NCBI GenBank assembly: GCA_029856615.1
Contig: JAHKLF010000085.1
Span: 1-6,657 of the forward strand
DNA from: Candidatus Njordarchaeota archaeon
GTDB lineage: Archaea; Asgardarchaeota; Njordarchaeia; Njordarchaeales; Njordarchaeaceae
DNA: 6,657 nucleotides
Direction: 5' to 3'
Numbering within the stretch: the first letter of the stretch is position 1; every line of letters begins with the position of its first letter. This document shows positions 1 through 5,613 of the stretch, one piece after another. Below the pieces are notes generated by a model. It was not told the origin of the DNA. It ran no database searches and was given only the letters and a program-made list of their open reading frames with translations. A program made the position numbers and the translations under genes.

Positions 1-2
1 CC

Positions 3-1304
3 AAACTCATTAAATTCGATATTCCGACTTTATATAGAGACCGTCTAATCGTGGCTCTAACGAGAATAACTCAAAGTGAAAAGTATTTGCATTTAATAAA
101 GAATCCATATTACATAGGCGAAGCTCTAATTCACTTAGGCAAAGTCAATGATGCAAAAAGGATCGTAGAATCAAAAAGAAAAATACCAAAGCACGCATAT
201 CTAAGCGGCTTAATCCTTTACGCAATGACAGATCAAAATGATAAATTACTCCAATTGTCAAGGAATATTAAAAGGGATTATGATGCAGAAACACTAGTGG
301 AGTATCTCAAACAAACAGCCATATATACAGGATCTAATACGGCTCTTAAAATTTTATATGATGAAATTAAATACTTTAAGCCAGATATAAAAAACCTTCC
401 AGGGAGTAGCCTTAAAGAACTAAAAGAAGTTTACTTGGCAAATACATTAAATATGATACATTTATTGCGATTAGAATCGCCAATTAAGGGAATAATAGAT
501 ATCATTAACCAAATATTAAGCGAGGAACAATCTCAATTCTCTAGAATGGCGTTCCTTTCCATGCTCACTTCTCACTACTCCAGATGGAACCAGATGAAAA
601 TGAACCAACCATATAACGAATTAACAAGAATGCTTAAAGAAAGACCAAGGGTTGCTGAAGCAACTTTCATTCCTATAATATTTACAAATTTGATGATTGC
701 AGGAAAAAGCGAAGAAGCAGACAGAGTAATAAAAAGACTATTGAACATTCTAACACGTGGTATTGTAAGCAGAATCGATAAATTTACGAATGGAATAACT
801 ACCTTAACATCATTAGAGGAGCAGAAAAAAGAAAAGAATGACCTTTTGTCAAGAATCATTAAAGATTACCAGTATCTCATAACGGCTAAATATAGGATCG
901 CAAGTATACTCTTCCTACTATTAGTAAACTTACAAAACCTAGTGAGACTAGAGCTCCCAGTAGACCTAAAGAGAATTGAAGAATTAGTCGCAGCCGGAAC
1001 AATTTTGACATCAGATATAGAGTTCGTAGAACTATTATTCCAAATATGGATTAAACAAGGCTACCAAGACCTAGTAGAGGAAGAAATCAAGGAAACAGTA
1101 AGAGGATTACGAGATGAAGACGCGCTAGAAGCATTCTTTTATGGCCTGGGCAAAATATATGCAAATAGACGCGCGGGAAGAATACGCAACGTAATAGAAA
1201 AAATCTTAACCAAAAGAAAAAGGAAGGAAAAATTCATCAAAACATTTATAGATGGACTCTACACAGAAACATTATATATCTACAAAATGACCACAGAGAG
1301 CTAA
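3..1304 (+). CDS. Large alpha-helical repeat (TPR-like) protein, N-terminus outside window
   Basis: I do not recognise a named family. The reading frame is open from base 3 to a TAA at 1302-1304. A GTG at 51 would give 417 residues, but the 16 codons before it read like ordinary protein (IPTLYRDRLI just before the GTG) and no Shine-Dalgarno precedes the GTG. The gene is therefore probably cut by the window edge. A TATA-like TTTATATAG lies about 20 bases before the GTG, too close for a typical archaeal start. The product is rich in charged amphipathic helices, with helix-pair units such as GEALIHLGKVNDAKRIVE and, later, AGKSEEADRVIKRLLNIL, the kind of pattern seen in TPR-like solenoids. There is no signal peptide in the visible part and no clear membrane segment; a hydrophobic stretch near residues 280-295 (counted from the GTG) is best read as a buried helix. 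The C-terminus is basic (KILTKRKRKEKF). A scaffold or protein-binding role is inference only. Confidence 0.8.
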   Translation, partial: KLIKFDIPTLYRDRLIVALTRITQSEKYLHLIKNPYYIGEALIHLGKVNDAKRIVESKRKIPKHAYLSGLILYAMTDQNDKLLQLSRNIKRDYDAETLVEYLKQTAIYTGSNTALKILYDEIKYFKPDIKNLPGSSLKELKEVYLANTLNMIHLLRLESPIKGIIDIINQILSEEQSQFSRMAFLSMLTSHYSRWNQMKMNQPYNELTRMLKERPRVAEATFIPIIFTNLMIAGKSEEADRVIKRLLNILTRGIVSRIDKFTNGITTLTSLEEQKKEKNDLLSRIIKDYQYLITAKYRIASILFLLLVNLQNLVRLELPVDLKRIEELVAAGTILTSDIEFVELLFQIWIKQGYQDLVEEEIKETVRGLRDEDALEAFFYGLGKIYANRRAGRIRNVIEKILTKRKRKEKFIKTFIDGLYTETLYIYKMTTES

Positions 1305-1535
1305 AAAAGAGCACATGTTAAAATCTATGCGAGATAGAAGTAGCTATTGCTACATGAGCAAGCTTATCACGGTTAAGCTCCAAGTAAAGGTGCTTTTCTC
1401 AGCCAGTGTTATTATGAGGATGTAAAAAATTTAAATGATGGTCTTCTCATAATTTCTTATTCATTGTAAGATATTGCAATATGATTTCTAACGCGAATTT
1501 TTAATAAATTTTTAGGCTTTAAGATGTCTTCGCGC
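1305..1535. other. Intergenic stretch with two small hairpins
   Basis: No coding frame of useful length is visible here. Two short perfect inverted repeats occur: GTAGC (1340-1344) with GCTAC (1349-1353) around a TATT loop, and AGCTTA (1361-1366) with TAAGCT (1374-1379) around a 7-base loop. Neither is followed by a T-run, so neither is a convincing terminator. Both could be chance in AT-rich DNA. I see no tRNA and no C/D-box RNA. Confidence 0.4.
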
Positions 1536-1618
1536 ATTACTAGTGGGTAATTCTTGGTATAGTAATACCTTTATAGGTAATACATACCAGTAATATCGTC
1601 AAGGCACTATGGAGGGAG
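1536..1618 (+). promoter_or_regulatory. Promoter, operator array and RBS of the first vapBC pair
   Basis: A TATA-like box (CTTTATA, 1569-1575) lies about 50 bases before the antitoxin ATG, predicting a transcript start near 1598. The Shine-Dalgarno GGAGG (1611-1615) sits 7 bases before ATG 1623 and fixes that start. The word GTAAT occurs at 1547, 1562, 1577 and 1590 (steps 15, 15, 13), with its complement ATTAC at 1536-1540. GTAATACC (1562-1569) and GGTAATAC (1576-1583) form a 7-of-8 inverted repeat directly around the TATA core. Such phased half-sites over a TATA box suit autorepression by the RHH antitoxin or the VapBC complex. The repeats are seen; binding is inference from VapBC family behaviour. 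Confidence 0.65.
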
Positions 1619-1622
1619 TCCT

Positions 1623-1853
1623 ATGAGTGGCTATGTTGTTGTTACTGGGAAGATTCCTAGGGAGCTTAAAGAGAAGATAAAGAGGCTTGGAATTAACGTG
1701 AATAAGGTAATAAGGAGAGCGTTAGAGGAAGAGGTTAGACGTAGGGAAATGGAGTTGCTTAAGAAAAGTGCGAGTGAGGCTGCTAAGATATTGAGGAAAA
1801 TTGAGATGAATCGGGTCATTAAGAGTATTAGGGAGGATAGGGATTCCCGATGA
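1623..1853 (+). CDS. vapB: VapB-type antitoxin, ribbon-helix-helix (pair 1)
   Basis: A 76-residue protein. Residues 4-8 (YVVVT) form a short strand, followed by two helices (about 12-22 and 25-40) split by GINV, the ribbon-helix-helix plan of DNA-binding dimers. The long, highly charged C-terminal helix (residues 40-76) is the usual toxin-binding tail. The ATG has a good Shine-Dalgarno (GGAGG, 7-base spacing). Its TGA overlaps the next gene's ATG in an ATGA junction, so antitoxin and toxin are translationally coupled, as is typical of VapBC operons. The expected role is to neutralise the PIN RNase encoded downstream and to repress its own promoter, whose GTAAT repeats lie just upstream. The family call rests on domain pattern and context; no specific homologue was identified. 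Confidence 0.85.
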   Translation: MSGYVVVTGKIPRELKEKIKRLGINVNKVIRRALEEEVRRREMELLKKSASEAAKILRKIEMNRVIKSIREDRDSR

Positions 1854-2254
1854 CCTATTTATTTGATGCTAATGCAATCTTAAATATCATTAAACATGAA
1901 AAAACTCATCTTTTATATGAGCAATATACATTGGACTTAGCTCTTTATGAAATTGGGAATGTCGTTTGGAAGGAGGTAAATCTATTTCATACAATTACTG
2001 TCGAAGAATGCGAAGTACTTATTTCTAGTCTTCAAGTTATTTTAGCTAAATTAAAAACATTCCGGATAAAGCCCGACTTGCTTAAGGAGATCATTGATCT
2101 TGCTTCAAAGGAAGGCTTAACTTTCTACGATGCTGCATATTTATACTTTGCGATTAAAAATAAATTGATTCTAGTTACGGACGACAATAGATTATACAAG
2201 AAAGCGGGTAAACATGTGAAGGTATTGAGGAGCTCTGATTTACTCAAAAACTAG
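1850..2254 (+). CDS. vapC: VapC-type PIN-domain ribonuclease toxin (pair 1)
   Basis: A 134-residue single-domain PIN protein, the usual VapC length. The acidic metal-binding set is complete: D6 in LFDANAIL, E34 in ALYEIGN, D94 in TFYDAAYLYFA, and D111/D112 in LVTDDNRL. These residues coordinate Mg2+ or Mn2+ in PIN RNases, so the protein should be active. Family members cleave tRNA or rRNA to stop translation; the RNA target here cannot be read from sequence. The start ATG overlaps the antitoxin stop (ATGA). A GGAGG at 1832-1836 is rather far upstream, so coupling to antitoxin translation probably drives initiation. The gene ends 36 bases from the convergent membrane pseudogene. Confidence 0.9.
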   Translation: MTYLFDANAILNIIKHEKTHLLYEQYTLDLALYEIGNVVWKEVNLFHTITVEECEVLISSLQVILAKLKTFRIKPDLLKEIIDLASKEGLTFYDAAYLYFAIKNKLILVTDDNRLYKKAGKHVKVLRSSDLLKN

Positions 2255-2290
2255 GTTAATGTTTTGTATACTAGTATCAGCTAACACTTT

Positions 2291-2779
2291 CTATTTTTCG
2301 GGAGAAAGAGCGTATATTATTGCTTTTAGTGCTTCAGTAGTCTCTAATTTTATGGCATACTTATTCATCCTAATAATTTTTCTCGAAACAATTTCCACCA
2401 TGTTATTCTCTTCATCAACTTTTACAATTCTGTGAGTTTTCCTTCTAAATATGGCCTCTAAACCTCTGCTCCATAAGTAAATATCGTATTCTCCAATTTT
2501 TTTCCCTGATAGTTATGATCCCGTTTAGCCAAGTTTTACTTCTAATGTGAAAACTAAAAAATGAGAAGATGGCTACGGTAAGCAGTGTAAGAGAGAACGC
2601 TATTAAACCATAAGAGTTGCTATATAATCCTCTCAATAGCATATCAATGGAGAGTATCATGAGAATAAAAAGCATGAAGAACCAAGAAAAACTATATGGC
2701 TTCTTATAAAGCGCTGGAAACTTTGACTTAAACTTAAACCCACCGATTTTTTAATGATTTCTATAGTTTTTAAATTCAT
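2291..2779 (-). pseudogene. Frame-disrupted small membrane protein gene (two helices plus soluble tail)
   Basis: Read on the minus strand, three frame segments join into one plausible 162-residue protein. ATG 2779 opens with MNLKTIEIIKK. Adding one base in the six-base run at 2747-2752 leads into GGFKFKSKFPALYKK and then two hydrophobic helices (about residues 31-50 and 56-77). The middle frame by itself stops soon after GIITIREK. Dropping one base from the seven-base run at 2497-2503 instead continues for 68 more residues (IGEYDIYLWSRGLEAIF onward) to TAG at 2291-2293. The two shifts cancel, and the restored length is exactly 163 codons including the stop. The tail is strand-rich and ends in a helix (EALKAIIYAL), loosely like PH-type tails, but I assign no family. 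It could be a decayed gene, homopolymer sequencing error, or slippage on A-runs. The middle frame alone (2445-2675) would encode a truncated 76-residue protein. Confidence 0.65.
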
Positions 2780-2820
2780 CACCAAATAAGACAAGCCTTA
2801 AGGAATTTTTTGAAATTTAC

Positions 2821-2863
2821 AATTTTTCCAATCAATTATAGGTCTTTTTTAATTTTTCCAATC
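2821..2863 (-). repeat. 13-bp direct repeat in the promoter region of the membrane gene
   Basis: AATTTTTCCAATC occurs exactly twice, at 2821-2833 and 2851-2863, with starts 30 bases apart. On the minus strand it reads GATTGGAAAAATT. A TATA-like CTATAATT (about 2835-2843 on the minus strand) sits between the copies, so one copy flanks each side of the predicted promoter of the 2779 ATG. A regulator site is plausible. Only two copies exist, so it is not a CRISPR array. Confidence 0.45.
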
Positions 2864-2952
2864 TGATTCCGTCCCTATATCGCGTTGCAGATCCTAGGCG
2901 CAAGATTCCATTAGAGTTTGAATGATTAATATTGTACAAAATCTCTGAAGAC

Positions 2953-3414
2953 TCATAAGAGCTCATCTATTTCTTCGGGATATACCGTTGTATCCTTTAA
3001 GTTATTCTCTCGAATAAATTCTCTTAGCTCATCATCAATCGTGAGAAATAATAAATCCTGTTCTAATGAAATTGCGTACAGCAAATTGTCAATCATGTCT
3101 TCATGGCCGAGAATGTAGAACTTTAATGCTTTTTTAAAAACTGTATATGATTCATCAATAAAACTGTATCTCTTACCCTCAAATATGCTTTCTAATCCCA
3201 TTAGAAAACGTTTTTGATTGAATTTTTTGGCTTTTATTAATCTTATAGAAACCCATAAGGCTTCTAATATATTAAATCGAGAAACAAAGATCTCCGAGCT
3301 AATGTCTCTTAGCTTTTTTAGACCATTTAGTACCCTTTCGTTAACCTCTATACCCAATGTAGGGAGTATAAATGAAGTATCAAGCAACACTTTGAACTTT
3401 TTTCCTTTGCTCAT
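2953..3414 (-). CDS. vapC: VapC-type PIN-domain ribonuclease toxin (pair 2)
   Basis: A 153-residue PIN protein, slightly long for VapC. The acidic residues are D12 (VLLDTSFIL), E51 (FNILEALW), D109 with D106 nearby (HEDMIDNLLYA), and D127/D128 (LTIDDEL). The set is complete, so RNase activity is expected; the RNA target is unknown. The start at 3414 is fixed by a full-strength Shine-Dalgarno GAGGTGA six bases upstream (minus strand, 3421-3427). That site lies inside the end of the antitoxin gene, and the two reading frames overlap by 35 bases. Downstream on the same strand, after 173 bases, begins the frame-disrupted membrane gene, which has its own promoter-like signals and is probably not part of this operon. 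Confidence 0.9.
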   Translation of the reverse strand: MSKGKKFKVLLDTSFILPTLGIEVNERVLNGLKKLRDISSEIFVSRFNILEALWVSIRLIKAKKFNQKRFLMGLESIFEGKRYSFIDESYTVFKKALKFYILGHEDMIDNLLYAISLEQDLLFLTIDDELREFIRENNLKDTTVYPEEIDELL

Positions 3415-3628
3415 TAATGCTCACCTCTTCAATTTCCTCTGGACTTATACTCGCAAATTTTTCCCCTTTAATTGCCAGCTCTATAGGATCGAAAACTTTC
3501 TTAAGCTCAATTTTCCCTTCAGATATCCGGAGAATCAGGACGTCTCCCTCTTTGATACCCATTCTCTCTACTACCTTTTTTGGGAGATATATAGCAAATC
3601 TCTTGCCAACCTTGACCCTTATTCTCAT
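3380..3628 (-). CDS. vapB: VapB-type antitoxin, SpoVT/AbrB fold (pair 2)
   Basis: An 82-residue protein from ATG 3628. Residues 1-45 are a swapped-hairpin AbrB/MazE-type DNA-binding domain: strands RIRVKV, FAIYLPKKVVERMGI and KEGDVLILRI, then EGKIELKKV. The segment DPIELAIKGEKFASISPEEI and the acidic-to-basic tail match toxin-binding tails of archaeal VapB proteins. In-frame TTG 3643 and GTG 3637 would add only five or three residues ahead of the domain. ATG 3628 is preferred because it begins at the domain and has GAGGT just before it, although that spacing is short. The gene overlaps its toxin by 35 bases. It should bind and inhibit the PIN toxin and repress the operon. Confidence 0.85.
   Translation of the reverse strand: MRIRVKVGKRFAIYLPKKVVERMGIKEGDVLILRISEGKIELKKVFDPIELAIKGEKFASISPEEIEEVSINEQRKKVQSVA
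3421..3427 (-). promoter_or_regulatory. Strong RBS of the second vapC, inside vapB
   Basis: On the minus strand this reads GAGGTGA, with six bases to the ATG at 3414. It is the best Shine-Dalgarno match in the window and decides the toxin start, even though that start lies 35 bases inside the antitoxin gene. Translation of the antitoxin would keep the site accessible. Confidence 0.7.
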
Positions 3629-3643
3629 AGACCTCACACTCAA

Positions 3644-3699
3644 TATTATCTGAAATAATACTATTAATCATATATAATAAAAATTCTCAGATTTAATAG
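3644..3699 (-). promoter_or_regulatory. Promoter and possible operator of the second vapBC pair
   Basis: On the minus strand a TATA-like TTATATA occupies 3671-3677, predicting a start near 3650, about 22 bases before ATG 3628. Two inverted repeats surround it: CTATTAA (3661-3667) with TTAATAG (3693-3699), and ATCTGA (3648-3653) with TCAGAT (3687-3692). A third, TATTAT (3644-3649) with ATAATA (3655-3660), lies near the transcript start. The DNA is very AT-rich, so some of this may be chance. It fits the pattern at the other three antitoxin promoters. Confidence 0.45.
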
Positions 3700-3824
3700 C
3701 CATATGCAATAATATTCAGAAAAGAATAACAAGTACCAGATATACTTAGCACCAACTTTATAATATGGTTGAATTTCTGCATAATCAAGCGGTATAAGAA
3801 TATTTTTGTCATCCAATTTTTTGA

Positions 3825-3833
3825 AATATATAA
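3825..3833 (+). promoter_or_regulatory. TATA-like box before the TIGR04076-type gene
   Basis: AATATATAA ends 13 bases before ATG 3847, somewhat closer than usual for a leaderless archaeal start. A second candidate, TTTATAATAT at 3757-3766, would give a leader of about 60 bases. The sequence does not decide between them. Confidence 0.3.
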
Positions 3834-3846
3834 TCTGGGGTTTACA

Positions 3847-4155
3847 ATGCCGCTTTATCGTGTTAAGATCCGTGTTAAGGAAGTACGGGGTTTCTGTCCG
3901 TTATATAAGCCTGGCGATGAGATTGTTTTAAATGGGTACTATATTGATACAAAGAAGAGTGCCCCAGTCTGTATGCATGCTTTTCTAGCTCTCTCTTCAT
4001 TGCTATCCGCTTTTTCCCATGGTGCTAGTGCGCGAGATCTTGGAATCGGAGAAAAGGATGATGTGGGCTATCTTCAATGTCCAGATCCTGGTCCGCCGCA
4101 TACTAAAGGAGGAACAGTACTATTTGAATTGATTAGGGAGGGGGTCATTAAATAG
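3847..4155 (+). CDS. TIGR04076-like small cysteine protein
   Basis: A 102-residue protein that I match from memory to the uncharacterised TIGR04076 family. It has an N-terminal strand pair (YRVKIRVKEV), then GFCPLYKPGDE, a helix region around APVCMHAFLAL, and QCPDPGPP followed by the strand TVLFELIRE. Cysteines at 17, 42 and 78, with nearby His 44 and 85, could bind metal or act in redox chemistry; this is inference, since the family has no established function that I know of. ATG 3847 is chosen because the family-like sequence begins there. The frame runs back to a TTG at 3769, but those extra 26 residues do not resemble the family. It lies between two VapBC pairs and diverges from pair 2, with 218 bases between start codons. 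No link to the toxins can be shown. Confidence 0.75.
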   Translation: MPLYRVKIRVKEVRGFCPLYKPGDEIVLNGYYIDTKKSAPVCMHAFLALSSLLSAFSHGASARDLGIGEKDDVGYLQCPDPGPPHTKGGTVLFELIREGVIK

Positions 4156-4350
4156 ATCCGTCTCTTCCTACTGGCGAATGTAATGAGTGAGAATTTTTGC
4201 TCATAAAAAACAAGTTAATAGTTTGTCTCTAATCATCTCAAGAGCTTATTCTTCTCATCCAGCATTAGAGTGGAACTTTTGTGAAGCATTTTTAATATAG
4301 AAATTCATCGATATATTTAATATGATATACATAATTGTAAAGCAATATAG

Positions 4351-4382
4351 TAATTCTAATCAAAGTATATCTATTAGGATTA
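4351..4382 (+). promoter_or_regulatory. Promoter and inverted-repeat operator of the third vapBC pair
   Basis: TAATTCTAAT (4351-4360) and ATTAGGATTA (4373-4382) are inverted copies matching at 9 of 10 positions, with a 12-base spacer that contains the TATA-like GTATATC. Two more paired bases lie just outside (TA at 4348-4349 with TA at 4384-4385). The TATA position predicts transcription from about 4394-4397, almost at ATG 4400, so the mRNA would be nearly leaderless. An operator wrapped around the TATA box suits autorepression by the RHH antitoxin. The repeat is seen; the regulation is inferred. Confidence 0.6.
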
Positions 4383-4399
4383 ATAATGGGTGCTACAAA

Positions 4400-4639
4400 A
4401 TGCCTAAAGAACAAGTTAATGTGCGGTTGGATGTTGATTTACTGGAGAAGATTGATTATCTTGTGAGAAGAGGATTTTTTAAAACGCGTACTGAGGCGTT
4501 TAAGGAGGCAATCAATATGCTGATTAAAAAGTATTACAGGAAATTACTTAAAGAGAGGTTGGAGCATATTCGCGAAGGAACTGAGAAATATCCTAGTTTG
4601 ACGAGGATCATCATTAAGATGCATGAAGAGGAGGAGTAA
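4400..4639 (+). CDS. vapB: VapB-type antitoxin, ribbon-helix-helix (pair 3)
   Basis: A 79-residue protein. Residues 5-10 (QVNVRL) are the DNA-contacting strand, DLLEKIDYLVRRG is helix 1, and TRTEAFKEAINMLIKKY is helix 2: a clear CopG/Arc-type RHH domain. The remaining residues, ending in an acidic MHEEEE, form the toxin-binding tail. An upstream in-frame ATG at 4322 would add 26 low-complexity residues and sits right beside a TATA-like box (GATATATTTAAT); it is rejected because the operator and TATA at 4351-4382 point to ATG 4400. The run of GAG codons at the end doubles as the Shine-Dalgarno of the next gene. It should repress its own promoter and neutralise the PIN toxin. Confidence 0.87.
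   Translation: MPKEQVNVRLDVDLLEKIDYLVRRGFFKTRTEAFKEAINMLIKKYYRKLLKERLEHIREGTEKYPSLTRIIIKMHEEEE
4630..4636 (+). promoter_or_regulatory. RBS of the third vapC, embedded in antitoxin Glu codons
   Basis: GGAGGAG lies within the GAG GAG GAG codons that end the antitoxin. GGAGG is six bases before GTG 4641, ideal spacing. This favours GTG 4641 over the in-frame ATG 4623, which has no well-placed site. Confidence 0.6.
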
Positions 4640-4640
4640 G

Positions 4641-5087
4641 GTGTTAGTTTCTACTGATTCTTCGGTTTTGGTTAAATGGTTCAAGAAAGGTGAGGAAAAA
4701 GAAGAACTAGCTATGAGACTAAAGGATGACGTTCTAGATGAGAAAATTATTCTTCTTTGTAGTGAATGGGTGCAATTGGAGATAATTAGGGCATTAGTTA
4801 AAGCCAATTATCCACAGGATAAGATAAAGGAAACTAAAGAGTTTCTTGCGGATGCTGGGTCATTAGGGCTCATAAGATTCGTAAAAGTGTCAGAGGCGAA
4901 AGAGTTTGCCTTGGAAGTAATATATTCCCTGAATTTGTACGCCGCGGATGCTATTATGCTGGCAACGGCTATCGTAAAAAATGTAGATTTAATAACTGAG
5001 GATTCTCACTTGTTAAAGAAGAAAGTTATGAAGTATGCTAGGGAACATGGCATCAGAATACTCACGCTAGATAGTTATTATGAATAA
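4641..5087 (+). CDS. vapC: VapC-type PIN-domain ribonuclease toxin (pair 3)
   Basis: A 148-residue PIN protein from GTG 4641. The acidic set is D6 (STDSSVLVKWF), E47 (EWVQLEII), D103 (YAADAIMLATA), and E120/D121 (LITEDSHLL); the fourth site is ED rather than the commoner DD or xD, which is acceptable in the family. A metal-dependent RNase is expected, with RNA target unknown. ATG 4623 would add six residues (MKRRSK, with V as the seventh) and overlap the antitoxin by 17 bases. GTG 4641 begins directly before the first strand, has the better ribosome site, and leaves a one-base gap. Both starts imply tight translational coupling. The gene is followed by a long stretch without genes. Confidence 0.9.
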   Translation: MLVSTDSSVLVKWFKKGEEKEELAMRLKDDVLDEKIILLCSEWVQLEIIRALVKANYPQDKIKETKEFLADAGSLGLIRFVKVSEAKEFALEVIYSLNLYAADAIMLATAIVKNVDLITEDSHLLKKKVMKYAREHGIRILTLDSYYE

Positions 5088-5560
5088 ACGGATGCGTGTT
5101 TTATCCAGAAATATTAATCTAGGAGAAAATCTTTGATAAATAGCCGCCTAAGAATGTTCGGATACCACTAAGAGAAGCTGTGTGTCTTTTTCTGATATCA
5201 TTTTAGGTCACGCATTTTTAATTTAATCAGAAGAAAGCTAGGTGAATCTATTATTATCGTGAATTTAAGAGTTGAGTTGTTGATTGGAGAGTTAATTTAG
5301 AACATTGGTAGCCTATTATTCACATAATGAATTCGCAATAAGAATGGACTTAATGCATTTAAAAACATACTAGGATCCTGTCAAATATATCTAATGAAGA
5401 AATTTCTGCGGTTAAAAAACGTGGAGATAATAGTGTAATAATTATCATGCATGAGACTTTGCACTGATAACTTTTAGTACCAGGTAAGTGTTACGAAGTC
5501 TGCATTGTAAGTAGTCTGGTAATTCTCACTTTTCGAACTCTTATGCGGAAAATATAAAAT
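5088..5560. other. Long stretch without a convincing gene
   Basis: I read both strands and found only short frames (under about 40 codons) without supporting starts. The two most protein-like bits on the plus strand include GDNSVIIIMHETLH (ending near 5466) and RRKLGESIIIVNLRVELLIG (near 5231-5290). Neither matches a family I know, and they could be decayed remnants or chance. TACCAG (5478-5483) and CTGGTA (5516-5521) are inverted copies 32 bases apart. There is no tRNA, CRISPR or transposon end. Confidence 0.5.
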
Positions 5561-5565
5561 ATTTG

Positions 5566-5607
5566 TCCCACTTATATAATTATGTGGGATATATTTAATT
5601 AGTGGGA
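5566..5607 (+). promoter_or_regulatory. Promoter and three-site operator of the fourth vapBC pair
   Basis: TCCCAC (5566-5571) and GTGGGA (5584-5589) form a perfect inverted repeat whose 12-base spacer is the TATA region (TTATATAAT, 5572-5580). A third GTGGGA lies at 5602-5607. The three half-sites are exactly 18 bases apart centre to centre. These G/C words stand out sharply from the AT-rich surroundings. Transcription should begin near 5600-5603, so the third site covers the start and bound protein could block RNA polymerase. The AbrB antitoxin or VapBC complex is the likely binder (inference). Confidence 0.7.
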
Positions 5608-5613
5608 TTAATT

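Noticed and set aside
575..859. Minus-strand frame inside the first gene
   Set aside because: It is antisense to a long, continuous, helix-rich coding frame and has hydrophobic content typical of antisense translation.
2268..2277. Perfect 10-base palindrome ATACTAGTAT between convergent genes, considered as a terminator
   Set aside because: It has no loop and no T-run after it; a short AT-rich palindrome can occur by chance.
2821..2863. Possible two-unit CRISPR array
   Set aside because: Only two 13-base copies with a 17-base gap, no third unit, and no cas gene in the window; promoter repeats are a better reading.
3218..3658. Plus-strand frames of 146 and 78 codons opposite the second vapBC pair
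   Set aside because: They lie entirely antisense to two clear family members, lack ribosome sites and resemble no protein.
3769..3846. Longer start (TTG) for the TIGR04076-like protein
   Set aside because: The added residues are Phe/Ile/Tyr-rich, unlike the family, and a good ATG lies exactly at the family-like N-terminus.
4322..4399. Longer start for the third antitoxin at ATG 4322
   Set aside because: It adds 26 low-complexity residues, lies next to a TATA-like box, and covers the inverted repeat that looks like the operator.
4544..4807. Minus-strand frame across the third antitoxin-toxin junction
   Set aside because: It is Ser/Leu-rich antisense translation of a clear RHH-PIN pair, with no ribosome site.
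5478..5521. Inverted repeat TACCAG / CTGGTA as a transposon end or stem
   Set aside because: Only six paired bases over a 32-base gap, inner bases mostly unpaired, and no transposase nearby.
5094..5601. C/D-box RNA or tRNA in the long gap
   Set aside because: A CTGA at 5463-5466 has no matching RTGATGA box at a usual distance, and no cloverleaf stems surround the TTCGAA near 5532.
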